The translations under genes were made by a program, and so were the position numbers. A DNA stretch of 64,000 nucleotides from Lachnotalea glycerini (GTDB lineage Bacteria > Bacillota > Clostridia > Lachnospirales > Lachnospiraceae), in NCBI RefSeq assembly GCF_003201285.1, contig NZ_QICS01000006.1, forward strand, positions 62,001 through 126,000. The letters run 5' to 3'. Shown in pieces: positions 23,409-32,841 of the stretch. Below the pieces are notes generated by a model. The model made no database searches, was not told the DNA's origin, and worked only from the letters and a program-made list of their open reading frames with translations. Every line of letters begins with the position of its first letter. Positions within the stretch are counted from its first letter, which is position 1.

Positions 23409-25544
23409 ATGGGGGATAGAAAAAATTACGGTGGGCTGGATTATTTTAAGCTGATAGCTGCTTTTCTCATTGTTTCCATCCATACCTCACCCCTGACCGG
23501 CATAAGTTTCAATGCTGATTATCTATTGACCAGAGTAATTGCACGGATTGCAGTCCCCTTTTTTCTTATGGTAACGGGCTTTTTTATTCTTCCAGATTAT
23601 CTATTTTCCCCTAATAGAAATAAGAGTGTCATAATTTGTTTTATCAAAAATAATTTGATTTTTTATGCGGGAGCCATTCTTCTCTATCTGCCCATTGGAT
23701 TTTATGCTGGATTATATCGAAATTTAACTTTTTTAGATTTCTTTCGATTGCTAGTGTTTGATGGTACATTTTATCACCTTTGGTATCTTCCTGCTTGTAT
23801 TAGTGGAGTGCTTCTTTTATGTATTTTAATCAAAAGGTTTTCTTATAAGCAGGTGGTTATCATTACTTTTAGTTTATATTTATTCGGATTGTTTGGTGAC
23901 AGTTACTTTGGACTGAGTAATCACATACCTGTTCTTCGGACTGTTTATCGCGTAGGTTTTTTCTTATACACCTATACAAGAAATGGTCTGTTTTATACAC
24001 CGGTTTTCTTGATGATGGGTGCCTTATTAAATCATTCTAAGAAGCATGTTAGCAGAAAAGTTTGTCTTTGGGGTTTTCTATTGTCTATGATTGCTATGAC
24101 ATTTGAGGGTTTTACATTAAAGCTGCTGTCATTGCAACGTCATGACAGTATGTATTTTGCACTTTTGCCGTGCATGTATTTTGGGTTTCAGTTTATTTTA
24201 TCTTTCAAAACACAATCTTCCAAAAGGATGCGTGTTATTGCAGGTTTTATCTATGTGCTTCACCCTCTTGTTATCATTTTGATAAGAGGTTTTTCAAAAG
24301 CTACAGGTCTGTTCCATATATTAGTGGAAAATAGTCTGATTCATTATTTATTGGTAAGCCTGTGTTCTTTTATCATAGCTGCTGCTTTGTCATACCTTTT
24401 GCAAAGAGGCAGGAGAGAGGAATTTCACTATGGGCGCGCCTGGATAGAGTTGAATCGGAATGCGCTTTGTCATAATGTAAATGAACTTCGCACAAAGCTG
24501 CCCCCTGAATGTGAGTTGATGCCTGCTGTTAAGGCAGATGCATATGGTCATGGAGCAGTTTTGATTGCAAAAGAATTAAATGCAATGGGTATCAAAGCCT
24601 TTTGTGTAGCCACGGTTCTTGAGGGCATTAAGCTGAGAAAAAACAAGATTAAAGGCGATATCCTTATATTAGGTTATACCCATCCAAAGCAGTTTCCTCT
24701 ATTAAGAAAATATAAGCTGATACAGACTGTTATCGATTACTCCTATGCGAATAGCATGAATCAGTATGGAAAAAAATTTAGAGTGCATCTATGCATTGAT
24801 ACGGGAATGCACCGACTAGGAGAACGAAGTGAAAATATCAATGAGCTATTCGATATCTTCAAAATGAAAAACTTAAAGATAGAGGGAATTTATACACATT
24901 TATGTTCGTCTGATTCTTCAGAGACTGAGGATCAAATATTTACCAATAATCAGGGAAAAGTATTTTTTGAGGTAATAGAGAAGTTGAAACTAAGAGGAAT
25001 TATTTGTTCTAAGACGCATATTCTGGCAAGCTATGGAATATTAAACTATCCGCATTTAGGTGGAAATTATGCAAGAGTTGGTATTGCACTTTATGGAATT
25101 TTAAGTTCGAAAGAGGATGTAAATAAAAGTGATGTATTCTTAGAACCAGTTTTAGCGGTTAAAGCAAGAATAATTGAGGTCAAGCAGCTTTATAAGGGGG
25201 AATCAGCGGGATATGGAAGACAATATATAGCAAAACGAGATATGAAGTTAGCGGTTATATCAATTGGTTATGCAGATGGTCTGCCACGCGCTCTTTCAAA
25301 GGGGGGTGGACGGGTATTAGTTGATGGTTTTGAAGCGAATATAATAGGCCGCATTTGTATGGATCAAACTCTAATTGATGTAACAGAGCTTGATGCAGTA
25401 AGGTGTGGTGATATTGCAGTTGTTATTGGAAAATCGAAAGAGAAAGAAATAACGGCCTGTGATATGGCAAGCCAGACAAATACGATTTCAAATGAAATTG
25501 TAAGTCGTTTAGGTGAGCGGTTGGAAAGAGTAATGGTATCATAA
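23409..25544 (+). CDS. vanT: VanT-type membrane serine racemase
   Basis: A 711-residue two-domain protein. Residues 1-335 are a multi-spanning acyltransferase-3-like membrane domain (LDYFKLIAAFLIVSIHTSPL) thought to carry substrate in VanT proteins. Residues 345-711 are an alanine-racemase fold: PLP lysine Lys375 in AVKADAYGHG, ARVGIALYGIL, and GYADGLPRALSKGGG. It supplies D-serine for the ligase. It starts one base after the vanXY stop and is followed by a terminator, so the operon is vanW-vanG-vanXY-vanT. Classical vanG clusters also carry vanU, vanR, vanS and often vanY; none is seen here. Confidence 0.93.
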   Translation: MGDRKNYGGLDYFKLIAAFLIVSIHTSPLTGISFNADYLLTRVIARIAVPFFLMVTGFFILPDYLFSPNRNKSVIICFIKNNLIFYAGAILLYLPIGFYAGLYRNLTFLDFFRLLVFDGTFYHLWYLPACISGVLLLCILIKRFSYKQVVIITFSLYLFGLFGDSYFGLSNHIPVLRTVYRVGFFLYTYTRNGLFYTPVFLMMGALLNHSKKHVSRKVCLWGFLLSMIAMTFEGFTLKLLSLQRHDSMYFALLPCMYFGFQFILSFKTQSSKRMRVIAGFIYVLHPLVIILIRGFSKATGLFHILVENSLIHYLLVSLCSFIIAAALSYLLQRGRREEFHYGRAWIELNRNALCHNVNELRTKLPPECELMPAVKADAYGHGAVLIAKELNAMGIKAFCVATVLEGIKLRKNKIKGDILILGYTHPKQFPLLRKYKLIQTVIDYSYANSMNQYGKKFRVHLCIDTGMHRLGERSENINELFDIFKMKNLKIEGIYTHLCSSDSSETEDQIFTNNQGKVFFEVIEKLKLRGIICSKTHILASYGILNYPHLGGNYARVGIALYGILSSKEDVNKSDVFLEPVLAVKARIIEVKQLYKGESAGYGRQYIAKRDMKLAVISIGYADGLPRALSKGGGRVLVDGFEANIIGRICMDQTLIDVTELDAVRCGDIAVVIGKSKEKEITACDMASQTNTISNEIVSRLGERLERVMVS

Positions 25545-25550
25545 TCAGTA

Positions 25551-25585
25551 AAAGGAAGCTTAAGCAAATGATAAGCTTCCTTTTT
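25551..25585 (+). terminator. Terminator of the van operon
   Basis: AAAGGAAGCTTA (25551-25562) and TAAGCTTCCTTT (25572-25583) pair fully, followed by TT. Confidence 0.92.
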
Positions 25586-25651
25586 AGATATATATTATTA
25601 TAATCTTAATATCAAAAGTAATTAGGTTATGCTAATCAGTATCTTAGCTTT

Positions 25652-27367
25652 TTATATTTTAAAGCCAGAAGTTAGTTTATTCAGTGTTTCTGCTATAGTA
25701 GCCTGATTTTCTGCCGTTTTGGCAATCTGCTCCATTGCGATATTAGTTTCATTCATATTCTCCTGAATTTGAGTAAAGCTGATTGCTGTATCCTCTATAT
25801 TGGAAGCAATCGTTTGAATCACGCTTGTGATTTCTTCGGTTGAAGCATTAAGCTCCTGTGCCATGCTGGCGGTATCCTGCGAAAGGCTGCTTACATAAAT
25901 TGCATCCTTTTCATAATTGATTCCTGTATCTACAAGTAAATCATAATCCCCTCTGACCCTTGTGTCCACATAGCCTAATATCTCTTTTGAGTTATCGGCT
26001 AAATTACTAAATGCATTTTTAACATTGTTAACCACATCTGTAATTTCTCTGACATAATTTGTTGATTGTGCTGCTAATGCACCAATTTCACTTGCGACTA
26101 CTGCAAAGCCCCTGCCATGCTCCCCAGCTCTGGCTGCTTCAATAGAAGCATTCAATGCCAACAGGTTTGTTTGACTTGCAATGTCATTAATCAGATTTGC
26201 AATATTGGAAATTTCTTCAACTACCTTTCCTTTTTCAATTGCATCCAGTATATTGACCTGTTTATCATGGTACATACTGTCAGCTAATTGTCTTGATTCG
26301 GTGCCCTTGTCCTTAATTTGTATTGCACGGGCTTTAATATCAACAGCTTCCTTGCTTCCGTCAGAAGAACTGGTAGCTAATTGAGTGACACCTGTATTTA
26401 CCTGTTCTACGGTAGCCGTTAATTCTTCTGTTGCAGCACGAATATCCATTACACCATCTGAAATAGTTGAGGTGCTGGTATTCATGGTTTCAAAGCTTTG
26501 AGACACTTCTTCAAGTGTAGCAGAAAGCTTTTCACTAGAGGCTGATACTTCCTCTGTCTGTACTACAATACTTGAAACAATTTTTCTCATGTTGTCTTTA
26601 GCTAGATTTAAAGCATCAATCATCCTGCCAAGTTCATCCTGACTGCTATTTTTGATTACCACTGTCAAATCACCTTCACCAAGAGCAGATGCAAATTCCA
26701 ATCCCTTATTGATGGATTTGGAAATATTTAAGGATAATCTTAAGCCAATGAATATAGATAGTATTAAACCTACAACTATCATCATGGACATGGTAGTTGA
26801 ACTGGTATTTGCAAGGCCTTTGTTTTCAGCGTCACTTGCCTGAGCCATTTGCTGGTTCAATTCAATTAACTGATTTAGCTTGTCAAACATAGATTCCCTT
26901 ATCTGTGTTACGGAGCTTAAGCTGTTCGAGGCTTCTTCATATTTACCGGCAGATGCCAACGTCAATACTTCCTCTCTGGCAGTACGATAGGCATCCATAT
27001 CCGTTAAGAAGTTATTCCATATTTCTCTCGCCTTATCTGATAAAGAAAATTTATCATAGCTATCAATATATGTCTCATTGATTTGGGTGAATTCATCAAT
27101 GCTTTCAATGGAATCTTTTGTTTGATCAGGATCTTGATATAAAACTGCCTTTTGCAGTTGAGTTCTGACGTTCAAAAGATTTTCTTTAATGATATGTAAA
27201 TCATCAATGCTTGCCAGATTATAAGAATACATGGTTTCTGAATGATCCGCTATTTTGTCCATGCTTATGGTACCTACTAAGCCTACAGCTACTGAGATTG
27301 CGGCAATAAATAAAAAGCCAATCAATAGTTTTAGTTTAATAGATGCTTTTTTCAACAGTTTCGTCAT
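25652..27367 (-). CDS. Methyl-accepting chemotaxis protein
   Basis: A 571-residue chemoreceptor. A first membrane helix ([21 protein letters not shown], about residues 14-34) and a second near residues 190-210 ([17 protein letters not shown]) flank a four-helix-bundle sensor of the 4HB_MCP kind. A HAMP domain follows, then a long signalling coiled coil with the conserved hairpin tip around [29 protein letters not shown]. There is no C-terminal pentapeptide for methyltransferase docking. AGGAGA precedes the ATG on the minus strand. No flagellar or che genes are in the window, and the ligand is unknown. Confidence 0.95.
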   Translation of the reverse strand: MTKLLKKASIKLKLLIGFLFIAAISVAVGLVGTISMDKIADHSETMYSYNLASIDDLHIIKENLLNVRTQLQKAVLYQDPDQTKDSIESIDEFTQINETYIDSYDKFSLSDKAREIWNNFLTDMDAYRTAREEVLTLASAGKYEEASNSLSSVTQIRESMFDKLNQLIELNQQMAQASDAENKGLANTSSTTMSMMIVVGLILSIFIGLRLSLNISKSINKGLEFASALGEGDLTVVIKNSSQDELGRMIDALNLAKDNMRKIVSSIVVQTEEVSASSEKLSATLEEVSQSFETMNTSTSTISDGVMDIRAATEELTATVEQVNTGVTQLATSSSDGSKEAVDIKARAIQIKDKGTESRQLADSMYHDKQVNILDAIEKGKVVEEISNIANLINDIASQTNLLALNASIEAARAGEHGRGFAVVASEIGALAAQSTNYVREITDVVNNVKNAFSNLADNSKEILGYVDTRVRGDYDLLVDTGINYEKDAIYVSSLSQDTASMAQELNASTEEITSVIQTIASNIEDTAISFTQIQENMNETNIAMEQIAKTAENQATIAETLNKLTSGFKI

Positions 27368-27739
27368 ATCTTTCGTCTCCTTTTCCTTTTTATCATTAGC
27401 TACTTGTGTAGCCTATTTCTTTAGCCAGTGAGATTTTTCATAGTATGTAAATGAAACAAAGCTTTAGAAATTTTAATGATATCCCTCCTTCTTTAAATGC
27501 CTGATACGTTTGTATTATGCATTTTTAAATTTATTTTTGATATTATTAATATATAATTATATATATCTGCATATACTAAAAGGTACTGATTAAGCTGTTT
27601 TTAGCGCATTATATTATTTTGCTATAATCATAAGATTAATACCTAGTATTCATTATAGCACCATATTAAAAATGTGACTATAGTCCGTAGAACTTAAAAG
27701 TTATTTTTTTCATAATGTATAGATAGCGAGGTGATAAAT
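27368..27739. other. AT-rich spacer between the chemoreceptor and the Xre gene
   Basis: About 370 bases without a gene. On the minus strand a GGAGGG lies near 27483 without a start codon at proper spacing. TATAAT-like boxes occur (for example GCTATAAT near 27617). No hairpin terminator, riboswitch or repeat was recognised; it probably holds the two divergent promoters. Confidence 0.4.
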
Positions 27740-27967
27740 TTGGAGTTAAAAGAGGCAATTTCCATCGTTATTAAACAGGAGAGAAAAAAAAATGGCATGT
27801 CGCAGGAGGAATTAGCACACTTATGTAATATGGATAGAACTTATATTAGTTTGTTAGAACGAAAAAAAAGAAACCCTACACTTGACGTTATTTTTCGAAT
27901 GAGCAATTCCTTTCAGATGAAGCCTAGTACTTTCGTGAAAATGCTGGAAGACATAATGCATCTTTAG
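27740..27967 (+). CDS. Small Xre-family helix-turn-helix regulator
   Basis: A 75-residue single-domain DNA-binding protein. The Cro/CI helix-turn-helix is complete: ERKKNGMSQEELAHLCNMDRTYISLLERKKRNPTLDVIFRM, with a short end. A GTG at 27731 is in frame, but the ribosome binding site GAGGTGA overlaps it, so the TTG at 27740 is taken as start. No partner gene (toxin, phage or operon) is adjacent; a strong terminator follows 120 bp later. Targets are unknown. Confidence 0.85.
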   Translation: MELKEAISIVIKQERKKNGMSQEELAHLCNMDRTYISLLERKKRNPTLDVIFRMSNSFQMKPSTFVKMLEDIMHL

Positions 27968-28064
27968 TAATGAAATAAAAGTTTTTGTATTGGATTTGGA
28001 AAGATAATTAAGTATTATATAAAATTTGCAACAAGAGTATAGAGTTAAACAGCATATAGAGATT

Positions 28065-28085
28065 GGAGGAGAAGTAACAGTGTAA
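28065..28085 (+). other. Shine-Dalgarno followed by a start-stop pair (GTG TAA)
   Basis: GGAGGAG (28065-28071) stands 8 bases before GTG TAA (28080-28085), which itself touches the stem of the following terminator. It may be the decayed start of a lost gene or a minimal ORF. Confidence 0.3.
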
Positions 28086-28126
28086 CAGTACATTTTAGAA
28101 GTAAAAGCATTAAAATGTACTGTTTT
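28084..28126 (+). terminator. Terminator downstream of the Xre gene
   Basis: 14-bp perfect arms AACAGTACATTTTA (28084-28097) and TAAAATGTACTGTT (28111-28124) followed by a T run. Confidence 0.93.
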
Positions 28127-28386
28127 TGCTTTATCAGAATTGAATATAGATAATGAAGTTTTAACTTATTTTGGTATTTAATGATTAGACCAATCCATAT
28201 TAAAAACAAATATAATAACGATGAAAAAAAATTAGAGAGACTTTTATATGAAGTCTTTCTTTTTTGCGCGGTCAAAGAAAATACCCTGTAACGATAGAAA
28301 CAGAAACAATAAATTTGTACTCAAAAAGGACTTTCCTATGAGAGAACAAAGAGGACAAGTCCGCATCAGCTTTCTAATCCCTCACT

Positions 28387-28606
28387 AAGGTCTTTCCTAT
28401 ATAATAAAAAAAGTAACCATTACGGTTACTTTTAGGGGGAGGGAGCTTAAGGAATTTAATTCCTTAAGTAAATATGAAAAAGATTATCTATATAAATAAG
28501 TGATTAACTTAACTGATGAATTAAGTATAATATTAATTTGTGTAGAAACCGTGATGAGAAATTGAATTAATTGTTAATAAATAACTTTAAAAGTGTATAA
28601 AATATG
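28387..28606 (+). repeat. Structured intergenic repeat, copy A (candidate ncRNA or leader)
   Basis: This 220-base stretch is clearly homologous to 53953-54180. Order of elements: AAGGTCTTTCC, hairpin AAAAGTAACC/GGTTACTTTT (28409-28433), a G-rich Shine-Dalgarno-like GGGGGAGGGAG, hairpin CTTAAGGAAT/ATTCCTTAAG (28446-28468), then ATG at 28474 opening a 9-codon ORF MKKIIYINK that ends in TGA, then AT-rich conserved blocks AACTGATG, TAAGTATAAT and TTGAATTAATTGTTAA. It lies in an 800-bp gene-free stretch (27968-28777) between the Xre gene and the minus-strand CO dehydrogenase unit. No named RNA family was recognised. Confidence 0.7.
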
Positions 28607-28710
28607 TCAATAACATGAAGAAATTTATAACATCAAAATAATATTCTTTTATTCTATAAGATTTACTAATTTTATTATTTTACCACAGCAAGATAATTAC
28701 TCGGCAGCAT

Positions 28711-28746
28711 AAAAAATGCCGAAAGTCGTGGTATCGATTTTGGCAT
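28711..28746 (-). terminator. Terminator of the CO dehydrogenase operon
   Basis: On the minus strand ATGCCAAAA (28746-28738) pairs with TTTCGGCAT (28724-28716) with one wobble, followed by a T run (28715-28711). Confidence 0.75.
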
Positions 28747-28777
28747 TTTCTATGCTTATGTAATGTTAGTTATTGTT

Positions 28778-29998
28778 TTATTGGTAGGTATACTGACCTG
28801 TTTTATCTATTTTATAGAAATCAGCAAAGGAAAGATGAAAGATATCTGTTTTATCTAAATGCAGTTTAATTTTATTTTTAATTAAAAATTGATATATGCC
28901 GCTGTAATCAATGTTACCTTGAAGCATAATATGTGACAGACATCCATCTTTTAAAATTGCTTTTTTGTAATTATTGGCATCCTCACATATTATTACTTTG
29001 TCATTCTCATCTGCTATGCCTCTTCCAAGAGACAGGGTAGTGAGTCCGTAGAAGTTCATTGTGTTTTTCATGGCATATTGGTCAAGATATTGCACTTTTT
29101 TACCGCACATATTGTAAGCTGCGATTTGCCCTTGCTTCATGGCATTAGGCCAGATGGCGGAAAGTCCTGTTACATCTCCGGCAGCATATATATTTTTATC
29201 GGAGGTCTGCAAAAAATCATCAACTATGATAAAGCGTTCTGTTGCAATGTCTGTATTGTCAACACATGCAACGGCTGGGCAAACGCCAGCAGCAACAATA
29301 ATGAGATCACACTCTATTTTGGTGCCATCATCCAAAATGACAGCTTCAATGTTTCCATCTTTGTTTTGGATTGTTTCGGAGGCCTTTTTGCCTAGGATAA
29401 ATTTACAGCCATGTTGTTCAAACAGCTTTTGATATGCTTTGCCGGCGGTTGCATCTAATTGAGTCGGTAATATTCTGTCAGCCATTTCTATTATTGTAAC
29501 ATTTTTATGCATTTCTAAAAATGCATAAGCTGCATCCATTCCCACCAATCCAGAGCCAACGATTAAGATGCGGTTAGCACTGGCGGAAAGGTTGGATATT
29601 TGCTGTGCATCACTTAGATTTCTAAGGCCGAATACGTTCTTAGACTCTTTAAAATGTCCGATTGGCGGAATTATACTGTTCGCACCTGTGGCGATAAGCA
29701 GTTTATCATAAAACATATGGGTGCCATCTTGTAATTCTACTTCTTGCGAAGCGGTATCAACGTGATTGACATAGGTTTTATTCATCCACATAATATCATT
29801 TTCTTCAAAAAAATGATCGGATACAAAGGATAGTGTTTTTTCATTACGTTCCGCACTTATATATTTATGTAACATACAGCGGGAATGAACAAACTCATCG
29901 GCAGAAATCATAATGATAGCTGCATCTGAATCTAACTCACGTAAGGTTTTGGCAGCCGTAATTCCAGCAGCTCCTGCACCGATTATCAAATGAATCAT
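28778..29998 (-). CDS. CO dehydrogenase-associated FAD/NAD(P) oxidoreductase
   Basis: A 406-residue pyridine nucleotide-disulfide-fold flavoprotein with two nucleotide folds: IIGAGAAGITAAKTL at the N-terminus (FAD) and ILIVGSGLVGMDAAYAF near residue 145 (NAD(P)H), plus the FAD-binding IYAAGDVT. It lacks the CxxxxC redox disulfide of lipoamide-type enzymes. It is the last gene of a cooS-cooF-oxidoreductase unit; in known CODH-FNOR clusters this protein passes electrons from CooF to NAD(P)+. The first codon lies 3 bp behind the ferredoxin stop. The electron acceptor is inferred from that family context. Confidence 0.88.
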   Translation of the reverse strand: MIHLIIGAGAAGITAAKTLRELDSDAAIIMISADEFVHSRCMLHKYISAERNEKTLSFVSDHFFEENDIMWMNKTYVNHVDTASQEVELQDGTHMFYDKLLIATGANSIIPPIGHFKESKNVFGLRNLSDAQQISNLSASANRILIVGSGLVGMDAAYAFLEMHKNVTIIEMADRILPTQLDATAGKAYQKLFEQHGCKFILGKKASETIQNKDGNIEAVILDDGTKIECDLIIVAAGVCPAVACVDNTDIATERFIIVDDFLQTSDKNIYAAGDVTGLSAIWPNAMKQGQIAAYNMCGKKVQYLDQYAMKNTMNFYGLTTLSLGRGIADENDKVIICEDANNYKKAILKDGCLSHIMLQGNIDYSGIYQFLIKNKIKLHLDKTDIFHLSFADFYKIDKTGQYTYQ

Positions 29999-30001
29999 CT
30001 C

Positions 30002-30448
30002 TTATACCTCCTCTACATAGATTGCCTGTTTCGGACATGCCTTTACACAGCTTGGCTCGCCCCCTGCATCAATACAAAAGTCACATTTGATTACTTTTGT
30101 TCTTGTCTTAGTGTCTGCCTTTAATACTCCATAAGGACAGTTCATGACGCACATAAAGCAGGAACCGCATTTGGCTTCGTTATAAAGTACAAGTCCGGTT
30201 TCTTTATCTTTTTGCAAAGCGCCACTCATACAGGACATCACACATTCAGGCTGGTCACAATGGCGGCAAAAGATTGGTTTATAAGTTCCATCAAAAGCCT
30301 GTACGATGAGATTTCTGGATTCATTGCTAATATCAGTCAAATCAAGGTCATAGATACTGCCTTCTCTTTCACTGTGTGCCTGCATGCAAGCCAGTGTACA
30401 ATTCTTGCAGCCATCACATTTTGTTGCATCAATGATTATTCGTCTCAT
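30002..30448 (-). CDS. cooF: CooF-like four-cluster ferredoxin
   Basis: A 148-residue electron-transfer protein with cysteine motifs for four [4Fe-4S] clusters: CDGCKNCTLAC near the N-terminus, CRHCDQPECVMSC, CGSCFMCVMNCPYG, and CDFCIDAGGEPSCVKACP at the end, the pattern of CooF/HycB-type subunits. A TTG six bases upstream is in frame, but the ATG at 30448 has GGAGG at 7-base spacing. It lies between the CODH catalytic subunit and the flavin oxidoreductase, with very short gaps, and should carry electrons between them. Confidence 0.93.
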   Translation of the reverse strand: MRRIIIDATKCDGCKNCTLACMQAHSEREGSIYDLDLTDISNESRNLIVQAFDGTYKPIFCRHCDQPECVMSCMSGALQKDKETGLVLYNEAKCGSCFMCVMNCPYGVLKADTKTRTKVIKCDFCIDAGGEPSCVKACPKQAIYVEEV

Positions 30449-30459
30449 ATGCAATCCTC

Positions 30460-32343
30460 CTATATGTTAAGACCGATACGTTTTTCCATAATAATTTGTT
30501 CCAGTATATTAGCACTTTCTATGGCATCAGAGTTTATAATAACCTGACCGCCGGTTAATTCTTTCATATCTTGTGTTAATACCTTTACAACCGTTTTACT
30601 GCCTGTTATAAATGGAGGCAAGCCAAGATGGAGTGGTAAGCCAAGGGATAAACCAAAGCAGCCATCAGCTAACGCTTGCTCTTCCAGCCATTGCGCGGCA
30701 GAGAGCACAAGTGGTAATTGTGGAAGGTCTACGCCTAGCTCAGCAGCAATTTGGGTCGCAACAATTTCCAACCGACCAATTGCAAGACAAGGTCCAAAAT
30801 TAAGGACAGGAGGTATTCCCAGCTTTTTACAGACAGCTTTAAGCTTAGGACCGGCCAATTCAGCCGCTTCTGGAGTCATAAGGCCACAGTTTTCGATACC
30901 ACCTGAGGAACAGCCTGCGGTAAGTACAATGATGTCTCTTGCAATCAATTCCTTAGTAAGATCAACAGTCAGTACATCATGACCGCCTGCGGTCAGATTT
31001 GAACAACCCACTACGCCTGCGATTCCTTTAATTTCTCCTGCAACAATTAAGTCAATAAGAGGCTTCCAGCTTCCGCCAAGAAATGCTTTTAAAGAACCTT
31101 CACTGACACCGGTTAATGAGTGGTCATTTCCATGCTCTTTCATCAAATTCAATGGAACGATTCCACGACGCACTTTGTAGGATTCAATGACTTTATCTAT
31201 TATAATATCACTTTGTTCTTCACGGTTTTCAAAATCAAATTTTAGTAGTTCAGCATTTGCTTTTTTGGCCACATCATCCAGACAAATCTGTTTAATATTA
31301 AGCTCATCACAGATTGGTTCAATTCCGGGCAATGTGCAGTTAAATTCAGAAAGAACAGCATCAATCGCACCGGTAGCAAGTATAGCTTCACTGGTGTAGT
31401 TATTTCCGGCATGACCATCAAATACCTCGGTATAATGAGCGCCTCTTAGTTGCAAATCCTGACCGACACAAGTACAGCCAACTAATTTAAAGCCCTTTGC
31501 ACCGACTGCGTTCGCTTTGGCGATTGCTTCTTTGGAAATAAGTCTTTCCTGCAAATCAACAAATATGGTATGCTGATGACCGGTAATCATAATATTAATA
31601 TAATCCGGGTTAATTATGCGAAGACCAACAGGAGCCATACGAAGCTCTGGCTGTCCTAGCAATACATCATTTAATAAATTCGTTAGTGTCAGACCGTATA
31701 CACCGGTTGAGATACCAAGCTTCAAGCAGTCAAGAAGCATATCTACAGGATCGGAATTGAGGTTAGTAGAGCATTTGACTACTCCTTTAAAAACTTCTGA
31801 TTTTGCACCGCCGGGCATAATGCCAAGCTCTTTCCAGCGTTTTACGCGAGGAGCATAGCCAACCTTTTCAACCAGCTCCATTGGGACATATTCCGGCTTA
31901 TACAAATCCCCCAATACAGCATCAGCAACCTTTTCTGCCTTAGCATATACATCGTCCTCTTTGATACCAAAGATGTCTGCCAAATGATCAAGAGAAGCAA
32001 TTCCCTTTAATTCACCTTTGATTTTGGCTGTATTTTTTAAATTTAAAGCGGTGTTTTCAACAATATGTATGTAGCAGCCACTTCCTGCAGCAACGGCTCT
32101 TAGAAAGTTTCTGGTCACAATGGTATCGGCATTGGCTCCGCAGATTCCTCTGGGTGAGCTTGGGGTAATACGACAAGGACCGTTAGCACATAGTCTGCAA
32201 CAGACTCCCTGCAATCCAAATCCACATTTGGTACTTTGTTTTTCCACACGGTGGTGGGATGTTTCCATTGGTAACGACTGAATGAAACCTTCCAGTGGTT
32301 TGTCAGCACTTTTACAGGTATTGCATCCATAACATTGATTCAT
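30460..32343 (-). CDS. cooS: Anaerobic Ni-containing CO dehydrogenase, catalytic subunit
   Basis: Interconverts CO and CO2 at a Ni-Fe-S C-cluster. The 627-residue length is normal for monofunctional CODH. Cys40 and Cys48 match the intersubunit D-cluster; Cys49, Cys52, Cys57 and Cys68 the B-cluster. C-cluster ligand motifs are visible: the His of ITGHQH and cysteines of GCTCVGQDL, EFNCTLPG, GVVGCSN, TAGCSSGG and FGPCLAIG. An extra N-terminal CYGCNTC (Cys4, Cys7, Cys10) precedes the D-cluster. No acetyl-CoA synthase or cooC maturation gene is in the window, so it is not part of a Wood-Ljungdahl cluster here. It is controlled by a putative Rrf2 operator. Confidence 0.95.
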   Translation of the reverse strand: MNQCYGCNTCKSADKPLEGFIQSLPMETSHHRVEKQSTKCGFGLQGVCCRLCANGPCRITPSSPRGICGANADTIVTRNFLRAVAAGSGCYIHIVENTALNLKNTAKIKGELKGIASLDHLADIFGIKEDDVYAKAEKVADAVLGDLYKPEYVPMELVEKVGYAPRVKRWKELGIMPGGAKSEVFKGVVKCSTNLNSDPVDMLLDCLKLGISTGVYGLTLTNLLNDVLLGQPELRMAPVGLRIINPDYINIMITGHQHTIFVDLQERLISKEAIAKANAVGAKGFKLVGCTCVGQDLQLRGAHYTEVFDGHAGNNYTSEAILATGAIDAVLSEFNCTLPGIEPICDELNIKQICLDDVAKKANAELLKFDFENREEQSDIIIDKVIESYKVRRGIVPLNLMKEHGNDHSLTGVSEGSLKAFLGGSWKPLIDLIVAGEIKGIAGVVGCSNLTAGGHDVLTVDLTKELIARDIIVLTAGCSSGGIENCGLMTPEAAELAGPKLKAVCKKLGIPPVLNFGPCLAIGRLEIVATQIAAELGVDLPQLPLVLSAAQWLEEQALADGCFGLSLGLPLHLGLPPFITGSKTVVKVLTQDMKELTGGQVIINSDAIESANILEQIIMEKRIGLNI

Positions 32344-32375
32344 AGTAATTCCTCCTTAATTAACATGTTATACTG

Positions 32376-32388
32376 TACTAAAATAGTA
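32376..32388. promoter_or_regulatory. Putative Rrf2 operator upstream of cooS
   Basis: TACTA-AAA-TAGTA is a perfect inverted repeat 32 bp before the cooS start. A related site TACTAATTTGGTC precedes the Rrf2 gene; aligned, the two share TGTACTAA, then GT, then AGATT. Confidence 0.55.
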
Positions 32389-32406
32389 TAGATTGAGGCA
32401 AAAAAA

Positions 32407-32808
32407 TTACACATGTAAAATATCTGCCAAAGATTTCGCTTTTAGCTCTTGATTCAGCTTGCTTTGAATTCTACAAAATTCATGATGTACAAGACAAGGA
32501 TGTACAGGCGCATTTAAAGAACATTCATAGCCTGTCTGCATACACTCAATCAGCAATAGCTTAGGATCAATGACGGTTAATATGTCATATAAAGTTGTTT
32601 TTGCCAAATCACAATTTAAAGCATAACCGCCTGCATTACCGCGGTAACTTTTTAAATATCCAGCTTTCTCAAGCTTCCTTGCAATCTTATACGCAATTGA
32701 CATAGTAATATGTTCCTTTTCGCAAATATAAGAAATACTGGTAAGCTCTCCTTGAGCAAGTGCTCGAATGATTCGGACTGCATAATCGCATTCTCTGGTA
32801 ATAAGCAT
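32407..32808 (-). CDS. Rrf2-family iron-sulfur regulator
   Basis: A 133-residue winged-helix regulator upstream of the CODH operon and in the same direction. The N-terminus MLITRECDYAVRIIRALAQG is typical, and a DNA-binding helix with ICEKEHITMSIAYKIARKL follows. Three cysteines (CMQTGYEC and later HPC) lie where family members bind an Fe-S cluster, although the spacing C-x6-C-x8-C differs from the C-x5-C-x5-C of IscR/NsrR. A longer reading from 32865 has no ribosome binding site; the ATG at 32808 follows AAGGAGG. It probably represses itself and cooS in response to redox or cluster status. Confidence 0.9.
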   Translation of the reverse strand: MLITRECDYAVRIIRALAQGELTSISYICEKEHITMSIAYKIARKLEKAGYLKSYRGNAGGYALNCDLAKTTLYDILTVIDPKLLLIECMQTGYECSLNAPVHPCLVHHEFCRIQSKLNQELKAKSLADILHV

Positions 32809-32841
32809 GTGATACCTCCTTGTTATGATTTTAACATAGTG

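Noticed and set aside
27368-27740. c-di-GMP riboswitch in the chemoreceptor leader
   Set aside because: The GEMM consensus sequences were looked for on the minus strand and are absent.
25652-28746. Mobile island signs around the chemoreceptor and Xre gene
   Set aside because: No integrase, recombinase, attachment repeats or tRNA were seen; the Xre protein alone is weak evidence.
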